64,000 bases of DNA, taken from contig JARDYH010000005.1 of NCBI GenBank assembly GCA_029215795.1, positions 38,508,001 to 38,572,000 of the forward strand, in the 5' to 3' direction. Positions 33,049-43,913 of this stretch are shown in pieces. Position numbers and translations under genes: made by a program. Position 1 is the stretch's first letter. Every line of letters starts with the position of its first letter. The DNA is from Anniella stebbinsi (taxonomy: Eukaryota > Chordata > Lepidosauria > Squamata > Anniellidae). The notes beneath the pieces were generated by a model. It was not told where the DNA came from. It saw nothing but the letters and a program-made list of their open reading frames with translations, and did no database searches.

Positions 33049-33925
33049 GTCAGGAAATTCCTGAATCTGTAAAAGACAGCATGACTTGGCAAAGCCTGTC
33101 ATGTCCATCTAGAAAAACCGCCACAAGCGAGAAAGAGATGAAATAATAATGATAATTGAGAGGTGTTTCAGGGACCACAACCCATATATTAATTCTTGAA
33201 TCCCCAAACACTTCATAAATATTTGTAAATCTTTCACTGAGTGAGGTTTGTCCTTTAAGGCCATTCTATTCTCTCTTGATCTGATGAACCTCAAATACAC
33301 CTGTTCAAGTTTGGGAAACAAGCTAGTGGAATGACGTGAGAAGTAGTTACTCATCTCACAGCCATGACCTCACAGCAGACCTATACGCAAATGGCCTTGT
33401 GAAATACCACACCCTATTTGTGGGCAGACAAATTGAGGTGACAATTTCACCAAATTTCTCCAGGGGGAGGAGAAATTCTAAACAGTTTCTCATAGGTAGA
33501 GCTCACCACTGGTAGGAGGTGTAGCATAGCTTCTTTCTTTTTTTGTAAGGGTTTTGGTGCTGTTTCTTATTTTAAAAGCAGCATCAACTGGCACCCATTT
33601 TGCTTCCATCACAATTTAAGTATGAGGCAGTGTAGTATCTAGCTCCAGGGAAGAGGTGGACCTAGAGCTGTGCCAAAATCTGGCCTACAATTTCCAGAAA
33701 GCTTTCTTCTCCCATGAAAGAAGCATGCATCATTTTGCCTCATTCTTAAGGTGTTTTATACTTTATTTTTGTGGTGTTTTTGAGCCTACTTAATCACTGT
33801 GAGGGGTCCAAGGTTGCTGTGCATGTTTTGTCTTTCTATTATACATCGCTCCATTGCTGTACAGCATTCCAGGCTGTCTGCACTTCTTGAACTGAAAAAG
33901 CCCTATAGGAGGAATTGCCTCAGGA
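32490..33925. repeat. Segment bracketed by a perfect 34-bp inverted repeat
   Basis: 32490-32523 is the exact reverse complement of 33892-33925 (CTGAAAAAGCCC inward on the right copy). The 1.4 kb between them includes a LINE 3' end (about 32860-33050) and otherwise unclassified DNA. It could be the termini of one transposon or two independent fragments in opposite orientation. Confidence 0.5.
32860..33050 (+). mobile_element. LINE 3' UTR with (AAT)n tail
   Basis: TTTTGTAAAGCTGCCTTGATC, then GGGGGAAAGGTGAGATACAA and an (AAT)n tail at 33020-33047. It has the shape of L2/CR1-group 3' ends and no coding part. Confidence 0.7.
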
Positions 33926-33995
33926 TCTCTCTGGGTAATCAGATCTAACCCTTGCTTTTATAACTCTTATGTTGATGATGACCTCATCTTAAGTT
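33926..33995. other. Short unclassified spacer
   Basis: Nothing recognised between the inverted repeat and the LINE 3' end. Confidence 0.4.
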
Positions 33996-34280
33996 TTAGA
34001 GGGACCTTTTCTTCTACCGCTCCCAGGCTGTGGAATGGCCTGTCAGAGGACATTCAACAAATTAGCAGTCTTCTGGAATTTAAGAAAGCCGTGAAGACTG
34101 CTCTCTTCCGGCAGGCCTACCCAGTTTAATTTTAAGATGTTTTTAATAATGTATTTGTTTTTATCTGTTTTAATGGTTTATCTATTTTATTGTTTTTATA
34201 TTTATATTTATTGTTGTTCCCTGCCTCGCTCTGGATGGAGAGGTGGGTTAGAAATGAAATAAATAAATAAATAAATACCG
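33996..34280 (+). mobile_element. L2/CR1-group LINE 3' end with (AAAT)n tail
   Basis: Its coding end CCCAGGCTGTGGAATGGCC..CGGCAGGCCTACC aligns with 37186-37300 of the open LINE at 35618. It has the same UTR style (GGATGGAGAGGTGGGTTAGA) and an AAAT tail at 34255-34278. Strongly 5'-truncated. Confidence 0.8.
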
Positions 34281-34565
34281 CTATTCCTATTTCCCTCAGT
34301 GTAACCAAGTTTGCCACTGACACCAGTAACACCTAGATGAAGGCCTCCCTGTTAAGCTAAGTAGATTTCTGGTTTCAGTACTTGACCGACCCACTTGTGG
34401 CAACCTTGCTCTATTTCCAAGAATGTTTCCTCTTATTTCCAAGAATACATTCCATTACTCACACTTATCTCACAAAGCAAGACAGAACCACAACTCTTAC
34501 TGATTACTTACAGTCAGCATACACAGATAATTAGGAATAGCACTCTTATGAAACACAATGGGCCT
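34281..34565. other. Unclassified intronic sequence
   Basis: No element recognised. Confidence 0.4.
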
Positions 34566-34793
34566 GTTCAGACAACATGCTAAGTCATGGTTAGGCCACC
34601 AACCCTTTTGCAGCAAATGGTTAATGAGCATGTTTAAACCACGGTTATGTAGCCACCATGGTTAGGAATGGTTCACATGACACTCTAAGTCATGGTTCAC
34701 ATGACACATGAAGCCATAATGTTTAGCTCAGAATGCTTAGCCATCATGGCTTAGTGTTTTGTGTGAGCAGGGTCATTGATTTCTTTTCAACAA
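34566..34793. mobile_element. MITE related to GTTCAGACAACA termini
   Basis: GGGCCTGTTCAGACAACATG at the left and GTGTGAGCAGGGTC at the right are imperfect inverted ends. The interior has repeated CATGGTTAG/AAGTCATGGTT words, as at 43914-44089. Confidence 0.6.
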
Positions 34794-35152
34794 TACACGT
34801 TACATTCATATTCTTTCACAGCTTGGCAGGTTTGTATGGGTGTAGGCAGTCCTTCAAATAAGCTGGTCCCAGGTTATTTAGGACTTTAAAAGGTAATGAT
34901 CAGCATACTTTTTGTCTTTGAGAACTGCTTCCCCCCCTCCCCCCACACTTTAAGGGCAAAATGTATGCAGGTTTAATAGATGCATTGATTGGTCCACTAA
35001 AACTCAAGTGATGAATTGGCTAAGCTTTCTTAAATTATGTGACAGCCCTACCTTTTAGGGATGTGACAATGCCTACTGGGAGAGCGGTGAGATGATGGTG
35101 GATGGATTTCTTTTTCAACCACTCTGTGGTGATTGAAGTCCACGTTAGTGAT

Positions 35153-35472
35153 TAGGTTGACCATATGGAAAGGAGGACAGGGCTCCTGTATCTTTAATGA
35201 TTGCATAGAGAAGGGAATTTCAGCAGGTGTCATTTTTATGCATGCATCACCTGGTGAAATTCCCTCCTCGTCACAATAGTTAAAGCTGCAGGGGTATAGC
35301 TAGAGTGACCAGATGCAAAAGAGGGCAGGGCTCCTGCAGCTTTAACTGTTGTGATGAAGAGGGAATTTCACCAGGTGCTGTATGCATACAAATAACACCT
35401 GCTGAAATTCCCTTTTCTATGCAGCAGTTAAAGGTACAGGAGCCCGGTCCTCCTCTTCACATGGTCACCCTA
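35153..35472. mobile_element. Dimeric palindromic MITE, family GGTGACCATATG (copy 6)
   Basis: TAGGTTGACCATATGG to CACATGGTCACCCTA with TA edges. The internal terminus TAGAGTGACCAGATGC lies near 35301. Two palindromic halves. Confidence 0.85.
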
Positions 35473-35617
35473 TTAGTGATTGCCTGACAGGAGTCTGAGG
35501 TAGTACTCATTCCTGATGAGTTCATTCAGAATAGCAGGATGCCATCTTGTATGTTAACCCTTGCATATGGGAAGGTAAAGTATACTTCCATATGGCTGAA
35601 CCTTAACCCAATTCTTA
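35473..35617. other. Spacer, possibly upstream LINE sequence
   Basis: The 5' edge of the LINE to the right could fall in here. No motif decides it. Confidence 0.3.
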
Positions 35618-37306
35618 GTGGTCCCCTCCTGCTTTTATGCTTTTATTTATGGCAAATCTGCAGCACAAGGGCTATGGACAACTGCTCTAGATTCCTGCAT
35701 AGCAAGTGCACAAATCCAGCCAGCACCGAGCTGTCATCATGTTGTGGCTTTGCCACTTAGTTTAATGATTACAGATTGTGCTTCGCTTACTTGCACTCTC
35801 GATCCCTGTCCTTCCTGGCTGGTCATCCAGGGAGGAGATGCAGTTAGATCACATTTACAACATATTATTAATGCATCTCTCAGGGAGGGCAGCTTTCCAT
35901 CATGTTTAAAAGAGGCGGTGGTAAGGCCGCTTCTAAAAAAGCCCTCCCTGGATCCCCTGGACCTTAATAACTACAGGCCAGTATCAAATCTTCCATTTTT
36001 GGGCAAGGTGATCGAGAGAGCGGTTGCCTTTCAACTCCAGGCAGTCTTGGATGACACTGATTTTCTAGACCCATTTCAAACCGGCTTCAGAGCAGGATAC
36101 GGAGTTGAGACCGCTTTGGTCGCCTTAGTAGATGATCTACGCCTTAGTATCGACAGGGGGAGTGTGTCCCTGCTGGTACTCCTGGACCTCTCAGCGGCTT
36201 TCGATACCATCAACCATGGTATCCTTCTGGAGCGCCTGGGGGAATTAGGAATCAAGGGCACTGTGCTTCAGTGGTTCCGATCCTATCTCTCGGGCAGGTT
36301 CCAGATGGTGATGCTTGGGGATAGCTGCTTCTCAAAAAAGGAGTTGCTATGTGGTGTACCACAAGGTGCCATCCTTTCCCCAATGCTGTTTAACATTTAC
36401 ATGAAACCGCTGGGAGAGATCATCCGGAGGCATGGGGCGGGGTGCTATCAATATGCTGATGACACACAAATATATTTCTCTATGCCTTCAACAACATCGT
36501 CAGCTAAGGATAGTGTGTCTCCTCTGAACGAATGCTTGGAGGCGGTAATGGGCTGGATGAGAAAAAACAAACTGAAGCTGAATCCAGACAAGACGGAGGT
36601 GCTTGCTGTCAAAGGCCCCAACCGGGGTTTGGAGGTGTGTCAACCAGTTCTGGATGGGGTTACACCCCCCCTGAAAGACTGTGTTCGCAGCTTGGGGGTA
36701 CTCCTGGATCAGTCGCTCCAGATGACAGCTCAGATTGATGCGACGGCCAGGAGTGCCTACTACCAGCTTCGGCTGATACGCCAGCTGCGCCCCTTCCTAG
36801 AGTTGGAAGACCTAAAGACGGTGGTGCATGCGCTGGTAACTTCGAGGCTCGACTTCTGCAATGCGCTGTACATAAGGCTACCTTTGTGCCTAGACCGGAA
36901 ACTTCAACTTGTTCAAAATATGGCAGCCAGGTTGGTCACCGGTACACCTATGGGTGACCACATTACACCAGTTTTAAAATCACTTCACTGGCTGCCGGTC
37001 AGTTTCCGGGCAAAGTATAAAGTGTTGGTTATTACCTTTAAAGCCCTACATGGTTTGGGCCCAGGCTACCTACGGGATCGCCTTCTCCCGTACAATCCGC
37101 CCCGCACTCTTAGGTCCTCTGGGAAGAACGTACTCAAGCCAGCCAGAACTAGGCTGGCGAGTGTTACCCAGAGGACCTTCTCTTCTATGGCTCCCAGACT
37201 ATGGAATGGTCTGCCGGAGGAGGTTAGACAAATTGACAGTCTTCATGAATTCAAGAGAGTCATGAAGACTGTTCTCTTCCGGCAGGCCTATCCGGAGGAA
37301 TTTTAA
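35618..37306 (+). CDS. LINE reverse transcriptase (ORF2 C-terminal two thirds)
   Basis: The 562-codon open frame is uninterrupted. It contains NNYRPVSNLPFLGKVIER at about residue 116, LLVLLDLSAAFDTINHGIL (RT motif A with its Asp), GVPQGAILSPMLFNIY, and the catalytic YADD at 36452-36463. NPDKTEVL then SLHWLPVSFRAKYKV and RLWNGLPEEVRQ lead to the end FRQAYPEEF. The RT domain and the conserved C-terminus look whole. The N-terminal apurinic endonuclease domain is absent, and the first 40-60 residues may be outside the original protein frame. It was once used to copy LINE RNA. As it stands it lacks the endonuclease and is not expected to be autonomous. Confidence 0.85.
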   Translation: MVPSCFYAFIYGKSAAQGLWTTALDSCIASAQIQPAPSCHHVVALPLSLMITDCASLTCTLDPCPSWLVIQGGDAVRSHLQHIINASLREGSFPSCLKEAVVRPLLKKPSLDPLDLNNYRPVSNLPFLGKVIERAVAFQLQAVLDDTDFLDPFQTGFRAGYGVETALVALVDDLRLSIDRGSVSLLVLLDLSAAFDTINHGILLERLGELGIKGTVLQWFRSYLSGRFQMVMLGDSCFSKKELLCGVPQGAILSPMLFNIYMKPLGEIIRRHGAGCYQYADDTQIYFSMPSTTSSAKDSVSPLNECLEAVMGWMRKNKLKLNPDKTEVLAVKGPNRGLEVCQPVLDGVTPPLKDCVRSLGVLLDQSLQMTAQIDATARSAYYQLRLIRQLRPFLELEDLKTVVHALVTSRLDFCNALYIRLPLCLDRKLQLVQNMAARLVTGTPMGDHITPVLKSLHWLPVSFRAKYKVLVITFKALHGLGPGYLRDRLLPYNPPRTLRSSGKNVLKPARTRLASVTQRTFSSMAPRLWNGLPEEVRQIDSLHEFKRVMKTVLFRQAYPEEF

Positions 37307-37410
37307 ATGTTTTAATGATGTGTTTCTCTTGTTTAAATTTTTTAAACTTTGTTATGCTTGTATTTGCATTGTGTTCCCCGCCTCGATCCGTAGGGAGAGG
37401 CGGGTTATAA

Positions 37411-37452
<42 letters not shown>
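35618..37452 (+). mobile_element. L2/CR1-group LINE, 5'-truncated, with (ATT)n tail
   Basis: It contains a reverse transcriptase frame, then a short 3' UTR (CCCCGCCTCGATCCGTAGGG, GAGAGGCGGGTTATAAATT) and an (ATT)n tail at 37416-37451. The endonuclease part of the protein is missing, so the copy is truncated upstream of the RT. The 5' boundary is uncertain. Fragments of the same family lie at 14455-14935 (minus) and 33996-34280. Confidence 0.85.
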
Positions 37453-37453
<1 letters not shown>

Positions 37454-38087
37454 CTTTGGATGAAAAGTCCAAACACCTCAGGAAAAAATAATAATATTGT
37501 AGACAGTTTCCAATTAAGATAGTTTGTGTCCCTCCTCAATTTGTGCAGGATGTTATTTTTAATCAGTAAAGACACCTTTATTCCTAAGCTTGCTCTGACC
37601 ATGGGCTCTACTCTATTTTTCTCAGACAAATCTTGTTTAGTTTTGCTCTACTTAGTAGGTGGTCTGATAGCACAGGCTGAGGTGGAGATACAAAGGAAGC
37701 TACGTGCAGGATGTAGAAATGTTAATTCCCCCTCCCTTCCAAGCTGTCCCCAAGTTTGCAGCACCTTCTAGTTTCATGTACAACCCATTTGTCTCACTCC
37801 ATAGAAAAGTTGAACACATGATGTTCTGCTTTCCACGTGCTGAGGCTAACAGCAGCATGGCGGACCCAGCCTCCTGTCACTCTATAGCTCTGTAATTGTC
37901 TTGACAGACAGTCTTACTGGGAACAGTCGGTGAAAGGGCAGGCTTCTAAATTCCCAGCCCACTCAAAGGCGGCACACTCAGCAGGCTGTAGAACCACTGG
38001 AATTCAGATGATGTGCTGCCAGTATTTTACTGACACAGGTTTAAGGCAAAAAAGCCATTGTTTGCCCCATCCAAAGGATACTCTGAG
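37453..38087. other. Unclassified intronic sequence
   Basis: No element or exon recognised. Confidence 0.4.
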
Positions 38088-38162
38088 TTCAAATAATCCT
38101 ATGTATGAGGTTTTCAAATAATCCTATGTATGGGGTTTTCAAATAATCCTATGTATGGGGGA
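38088..38162 (+). repeat. 25-bp tandem repeat, three copies
   Basis: The unit TTCAAATAATCCTATGTATG plus GRGTT-type ending is repeated three times with one or two changes. Confidence 0.8.
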
Positions 38163-38220
38163 ACAAATGTGTATGTAAGAATACAGCATGATATATAAAA
38201 ACAAATTAGTCTTGCTAGCT

Positions 38221-38400
38221 CATAAGTACATAAGAGAGTCATGCTGAATCAGGCCAAGAGTCCATCTAGTCCAGCATTTGGTTCGCACAGTGGCCAACTA
38301 GTAATATATAGCCATCATGGCAAGTAGACATTGATAGCCTTATCCTCCATGACCTTGTCTAATCCCCTTTTTAAGCCATCCAGGTCAGTAGTCATTACTA
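38221..38400 (-). mobile_element. CR1 LINE 3' end (short copy)
   Basis: AAGAGTCCATCTAGTCCAGC and CACAGTGGCCAACTAG are present, then ATCCCCTTTTTAAGCCATCC. On the minus strand this is a CR1 3' UTR plus a small piece of the coding end. Confidence 0.75.
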
Positions 38401-38960
38401 CATAAGAACAAAAATAATGCCATGCTGGATTAGACCAAGGGTCTATCTAGGCCAGCAGTCTGTTCACACAGTAGCCAACCAGCTTTCGACCAGGGACAGA
38501 GGCGCAACAGCATCCTCCCACCAGTGTTCCCCAGCAACTGGTAGATATAGGCTTACTGCCTCCGATACTGGAGGGAAAGCTATGGTTTTGTGGTAGTGAA
38601 AGCTACGCCTTGTGTGAAGAAGTACTTCCTTTTGTCTGTCCTGAATCTCTTACCATTCAGCTTCATGAGATGATCCCAGATTTTAATATTAGGAGACAGG
38701 GAGAAACACATCTCCCTATCCATTTTCTTCACACCATGCATAATTTTGTACACTTCTATCATGTCTTCTCTTACTTGCCTCTTTTCTAAGCTAAACAGTC
38801 CCAGATGTTGTGACCTTTCCTCATACGGGAGCAGCTCCAGCCCCTTGATCATTTCAGTTGCTCTTTTCTGTACCTTCTCTAGCTCTATGATATCCTTCAG
38901 AGGAGCTGTGCCCAGAGCTGTAGACAGTATTCCAAGTGGGGTTGCACCATAGCTTTGTAT
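38401..38960 (-). mobile_element. CR1 LINE 3' part
   Basis: The minus-strand frame at 38580-38852 reads MIKGLELLPYEERSQHLGL, then FSLEKRQVREDMIEVYKIM and FRTDKRKYFFTQ, all typical of the CR1 C-terminal domain. It continues to a 3' UTR at 38401-38570 with the GGTCTATCTAGGCCAGCAG word. It lies head to tail behind the copy at 38221-38400. Some frame damage near 38580. Confidence 0.85.
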
Positions 38961-38994
38961 ACTGAGGTCAATCTAGTATTTCCAACAGCGGCCA

Positions 38995-39082
38995 GTCGGA
39001 AGCCTCAAGGGAGCTTAGCCCTGGATGCTGAACTAAAATGAGCTATGGTTTGATCCAGCAGGGTTCTTCATATGTGCCTACA
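38995..39082 (+). mobile_element. CR1-like 3' end scrap
   Basis: GGTTTGATCCAGCAGGGTTCTTC matches the CR1 terminal words in the plus orientation. The rest is diverged. Confidence 0.45.
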
Positions 39083-39922
39083 GGAATGGCATGAAGGTGC
39101 CACTCCTCCCATTAAGTGGCAACACTCTTGTGCCTACAAAGGTTGGTCACAATAATTGTCATGGCTACTGCCCTAGAATAAAGAACTTAGTGTTGAATTT
39201 ATTTCAGTTCTTACTGAAGCAAAATGACTGTTTCATAGCTAAAGGAAGATACACAGTCTCATTCTGCTTCGGCATACAAATAAGTTGAATCTTCTAGAAA
39301 TCTGCTTCTGACAAATATGATGCTAGAGTACAGACCTATATGAAAATAAGTGGGGAGGAAGAGAATGGCATGATTTGCATTTTTATAAACATTTTTATAA
39401 GCATTTGCTAATGTTCATTTGAGGCCGAACTCTTTTCCATTATGGAAGACTACACATAAAAAGCAAATGGAACTGTTGTGCGTGCGTGTTGGAAGGGTGG
39501 TGTGACGGAATCACTTGTGGGTCTTTTAGGAAAGATCTGTGTGCTGGATCCCACAGGAATCTACCGTACAACATGGTAATCTCTCTTACAAAATCCAGAT
39601 GAATGTGCAAAGTTGACATTTTTTCTATGTGCATTCATCCATGGAGTGAAAATGCTATTATAATGAAACTGGTACTGATTCTCCTGTAAGGGCGGAGAAG
39701 AAAAGGTAGCCAAGAAACTTAGAAATCCACACACACACCAGATGCAGGCTGGGGGAGGTTACTATGGCCTGGAGACCCAGATCTCTGGGGGCCAGGCCTT
39801 CTTCTGTGGTTGCAGGGAGCTTGCCTGAAGTCTCATGAGGTCAGTCGTGAGACTTAGCTGGGTCTCACAAGAACTTATGGCCATGCTTACTTCTGAGTAA
39901 TCCAGTCCTTCTGGCTTCAGAG
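39083..39922. other. Unclassified intronic sequence
   Basis: No element or exon recognised. Confidence 0.4.
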
Positions 39923-39925
39923 TAG

Positions 39926-40408
39926 GGGCTTATCTAAACCTAAGGGTGTAGTGGGGGAGAGGGGGAGGATCACGCACTTACCTACTTCCACGATCCTCCC
40001 CCAACATCTATATGGCTGCCTGACCTCCCGTAAGGGAAGAGGGACATTGCAGGTGCCATTTTTTTAAGGAAGAGGAGCCTGGTCGCATGGCCCGGATCTG
40101 CCAAAAAAGATAAGTAACCCCCCCCACCATCCAAGGGATGATGAAATTGCTGCCCTCACCCCACCCCCATGGGCACAGAGCCACCCCATGCAGCTCTGTG
40201 CCCGTTTGAGGACCCGGGAGCCTGTGCCACACCAGCTGCGGTCCTCAAGGTTGTCCCTGAGGAAAAACCAGGACATTCCTGGTTTCAGTTATCCCGGGGA
40301 AAGTTTCTGGTCATCCCTGGTTTACCCAGGGATCCCCTGTGCATCATCTGGATGCACAGGGATGACCTGGAGATGACCCCGGGATAACTGCATGGTGTAG
40401 ACATGGCC
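39926..40408. mobile_element. MITE family CATCTACACC, TSD TAG (copy 2)
   Basis: The 483-bp element runs from GGGCTTATCTAAACC to GGTGTAGACATGGCC. TAG flanks it at 39923-39925 and 40409-40411. The right end is identical to copy 1 (15623-16178) over the last 15 bases, and both contain CATCTGGATGCACAGGGA-type sequence. Confidence 0.8.
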
Positions 40409-40411
40409 TAG

Positions 40412-40578
40412 GTATTTATAAGATGGATTATTTAATACTGTGTGTACCGCTTCTTGCTATTGCTGCTGAGGCGGTATGGAGAGGGGGATGCTAATGTAAA
40501 GAGATGTACGTTTGCTCAGAAACTGCTGGCCATGTTTACCTGCATTTTGGATGCTTTTGTGTGTGGCTATAGGGATAT

Positions 40579-40610
<32 letters not shown>

Positions 40611-40984
40611 ACCCCCATCATATCTCTGTGTCCCCTTTTGCAGTGGGTTCCAAAGACAGCTTTTCTGTTTGGCTCTGCTAAGATCATCATCATCATCACC
40701 ACCACCACCATCATAATGTTGTGTGGCTGTGTGGATTCTCCCCCACTGTTTTGCATTCATGATCTTAAAAGTGGTGGGGATGCTCATGTCAAGAGGTGGA
40801 TTTTGGATACGGGCAATGGCTGTTGCTGCTGGAGCAGAATAATATGGTTTCAAAGGAATGTTTTCTGGTGTAATTCTATGGGACAGCCCTTTGCTTTTCA
40901 TGACTCCTTGGCCCCACCTCTCATGACCAATCCTCTGGCCTGTGCCTGCACCCCAGATCTGCCTCTGGTACACACGACATAGAC
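40412..40984. other. Unclassified intronic sequence with two microsatellites
   Basis: (AGC)n lies at about 40579-40607 and (ATC)n/(ACC)n at about 40685-40712. The open frames here are produced by these triplet repeats. Confidence 0.6.
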
Positions 40985-41617
40985 CAGGAATGCACAACTT
41001 CTTTCAGCCCTCGGGCGAGATTCCATTTCAGAGATCCACTCAGGGGCCCCATTCCAGCTAAAATACAGTACATTTTAGCTTAATACTCTTACTGCCAGTA
41101 ACTATGAGCATTTTCAGACCGGGGGGGGGGGGGATCGCATTACTTTACTGTCGCTTTGCTTCCTGCTTCTCTTCCACAATAGGGATGGGCAGAATCACAC
41201 GGGGAAGAGGAAGCAAGCAGCAACCACATGGCCCCTTCAGTGGGCATTTTTATAGCGCAACCTCTCCTGTACACGGCAGGAAATAGCACCAATTATCATT
41301 ATAATCAAGAAGAATCAGACTTTCTGGGTCTGATTTTGTAGTGGGAAAAACTACAGAAGGAGCGGGAGTCGCACAGGAGGATCGCTGTATCATCAAAATG
41401 ACCTGCGAGTGGCCAGTCACGAATGTGCTATAAAATGCTTGTCTAAATCAAATATATATCTAAGAAGAGTCATTTCAACCTTTTACAACGGGGAGGGGGG
41501 ACTGCACAAAAGACAAGACACCACCAAATGATTGGTGGTTGGGGGAAAGGGGCATGGCCTTTTGAGGAAACCCAGAGGGCCGGATTTGGCTCTGAGGCCT
41601 CAGCTGCTTGACCCCTG
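40985..41617. mobile_element. hAT-like repeat (copy 2), 8-bp TSD, split by an insertion
   Basis: CAGGAATGCACAAC to TTGACCCCTG. Flanking 8-bp repeats ACATAGAC (40977-40984) and CCATAGAC (41618-41625) match at seven of eight positions, as expected for a hAT transposon. It is interrupted at 41105-41459. Confidence 0.7.
41105..41459 (-). mobile_element. Dispersed GTGGCCACTCGCAGG element inserted in a hAT repeat, TSD CTA
   Basis: CTA at 41102-41104 and 41460-41462 brackets it. The host repeat reads through when it is removed (CAGTAACTA..AGAAGAGTCATTTCAAC). On the minus strand it matches 16700-17080 and 42440-42800 (ATTTTGATGAT, GCGCTATAA). A poly-G run of about 13 bases lies near its left edge. 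Confidence 0.6.
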
Positions 41618-41625
41618 CCATAGAC

Positions 41626-42439
41626 CAAACTTTCAGACCCCTCCCCATTAAATCCAACTTTATAAGGCTGATCTCTGTCTTGGATACAAGTTCACGCATG
41701 TAGAGTTCCAACATCTTGCTACCAGTGACTTCACTGGGTATTATACGGGAAGAAAGGGGGGAAATTTTAATAATTGTTTAAAATCATCCTTCGCTGGGAG
41801 CACTTTCACAGAATACGCGAGTGGGTTTACACAACTGCTCCCCTTTCCTTTTTTGTTAGCAAGTAATCGGATGACTGCACGTTGTGAACATCGGGGAGTT
41901 TAGGTTGAGAGTTGGCTATTCCTGTGTGAGGTGCTGTTCAATTGCCAGGTAAAAGTGTTTTCTGCCCAAAGAATTTAAGGATTAGAAGGAAGAAAAAGAT
42001 GAGAAGGAGATGGGAATAGTGAAGACCTGGTGTGTCAAAGGCTGTTCAAGCAAGCGGGTGGCTGAGGAAACGAAGAATACATACTTCCCCTAACAGTGAT
42101 CATGTTACAGAACCACTGTTAGGGCTCATGTCCAGATATTCAATTGTTGTGTGGACTGCTGGTTAATAGCCCAGAATAGTCTGTTAATCTCTTCTAAGGA
42201 GAGTGACATGGTGGGCAATCACTCTGTATTTGAATAGGAAAGCCATCTTTTAAAAAAATTATTCATTACAATTCTATATCTCCCAATAGCCTTGGCTCTG
42301 TTCCATTAGAGTTTGGGGAAGGTAACACACCTTGCTTCATCCAGATAAAGCTGAGGGGAGCAGGTGTGTGTGTGTGTTTGTAGGGCAGAAACAGCAGGCT
42401 TGCAGTTTAGAGAGGCAACATGGAGAGAAAGTGGTTCTT
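41626..42439. other. Unclassified intronic sequence with (GT)n
   Basis: A short GT repeat lies at 42366-42380. No element or exon recognised. Confidence 0.4.
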
Positions 42440-42800
42440 CACACGAGTGAAATAAGGCATGCTTGTAACTGGCCACTCACGGAAGTTTGTGGGTCCTTTT
42501 GATGATGTTATCAACCTCATGCACATCTCCTGCACCTTCCCCAGGTTATTCCGTTCTAAACCCCATCCCCGGATATCCTATTTTTCTAAAATATCATGGG
42601 ATTTCCTACCATGTGCAGCTGAAGTTGCTCTACAAAGCATCCACTAGAGAGTGCTGTCCCATTCAAAGCTACAAGCACTGAGAGGAGGGGAAATGTTCAA
42701 TTATAGACCATGTGGTCACCCCTCTCTGCCTGTGTAATGCAGCCCATTACAACTGCGCAAGAGAAGCAGGAAACAAAGACTTGGTAAGGCAACATGATTT
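42440..42800 (+). repeat. Dispersed GTGGCCACTCACGG-type element (copy 3)
   Basis: ACTGGCCACTCACGGAAG, CTTTTGATGATGTTATC, GGGATTTCCTACCATGTGC and GACCATGTGGTC are in the same order as the copies at 16700 and 41105. Confidence 0.6.
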
Positions 42801-43913
42801 CCCCTTAATCTAAAGAAGACCAAAGAAAAGCAAAGTAAAAGAGCTAAGAAGTGTTAATGGAAGGCATGTTGAAGTACACAGTGCCTCTCTCTGGGGATAT
42901 TGCAGGTGGGGCGGGGCCCAGAGCTGCTGCCTATAGGAGTAAACCAAAATCAGAAGGGAGGCACCAAAGCCAGAATGCAAAAAACAATGCTGTCTTGAGA
43001 GAGTTCAACTCTTAAAGGTGACCTATAAATAATGTTAAATAAATAAGAGAAACTAGTTCTCAAAAGTGCCAACAATGAACATTTATTGCAGCCTAACATG
43101 GTTCAGAACAGTACATTCCTTCTTCAAGGGCAATCTTAAACATCCAAATTCTAAAAGCAGGCTAAAACAGCTTATAGGGATGGTGACTATCTTTCTTATG
43201 CCATCAAGGAAACTGGTTTCCAAAGGAAACCAAGCTCAGGTTATGCAATCCTCTTGAATTACTTATCAGTTGGGGAACTGTGGAGCACACATCAAACGTT
43301 ATTTTATTTGAACTAACTGAGAACTAATTCCAAAAGGTTAAAGCAAGGATGGCTGGCTGGTAGCTAGATTTGGCCACACTTTCATTCATAAAATAAAAAG
43401 AGGATATCCCAAACAGCTCTAATGTTGTATCCTCCTTGGGGTCGTGTATGTTGGGTTGGGCAAACTTCAGACTTGCAGGATCTATTTTTGGTTTTTAGTA
43501 GAACCCTGAGATCCACCAATTGGAGCCTGGTGCAAAAGACAGATGCTTAGAATTAAAGAATTCTGAGCCAAGGAATTTGGTTTGAGTCCCAGAACTGAAC
43601 AGAGCTCACAGTTCTACAGAAAAAGTCACTCTTAGTTACTTCCTTCATTTCAGCAGTGTAATTTAGGGCAGGACTGGGGAGGGAATCATTTTGTTGTTGC
43701 TATTGTAAAACAGTTAGGAATCAGAAAAACTTGCCCATCTACTGCAAATCACCCAAGATTTACTGGTAAATCTAGATCTACCTTCTGCCCAATGCTGGTA
43801 TACATAAAGTGCTATAGCCCCTCAGCATGTGTGCTCTATAACTAGGAAGATCTTACTGCTAGATGGCTCCAGCTTTATTATGGAGCCTGATCATTTGTGA
43901 GGTGGTCACTTTG
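42801..43913. other. Unclassified intronic sequence
   Basis: No element or exon recognised. Confidence 0.4.

Noticed and set aside
40457..40997. Poly-Ser/Ala and poly-Asp frames
   Set aside because: They are translations of AGC and ATC/ACC microsatellites.
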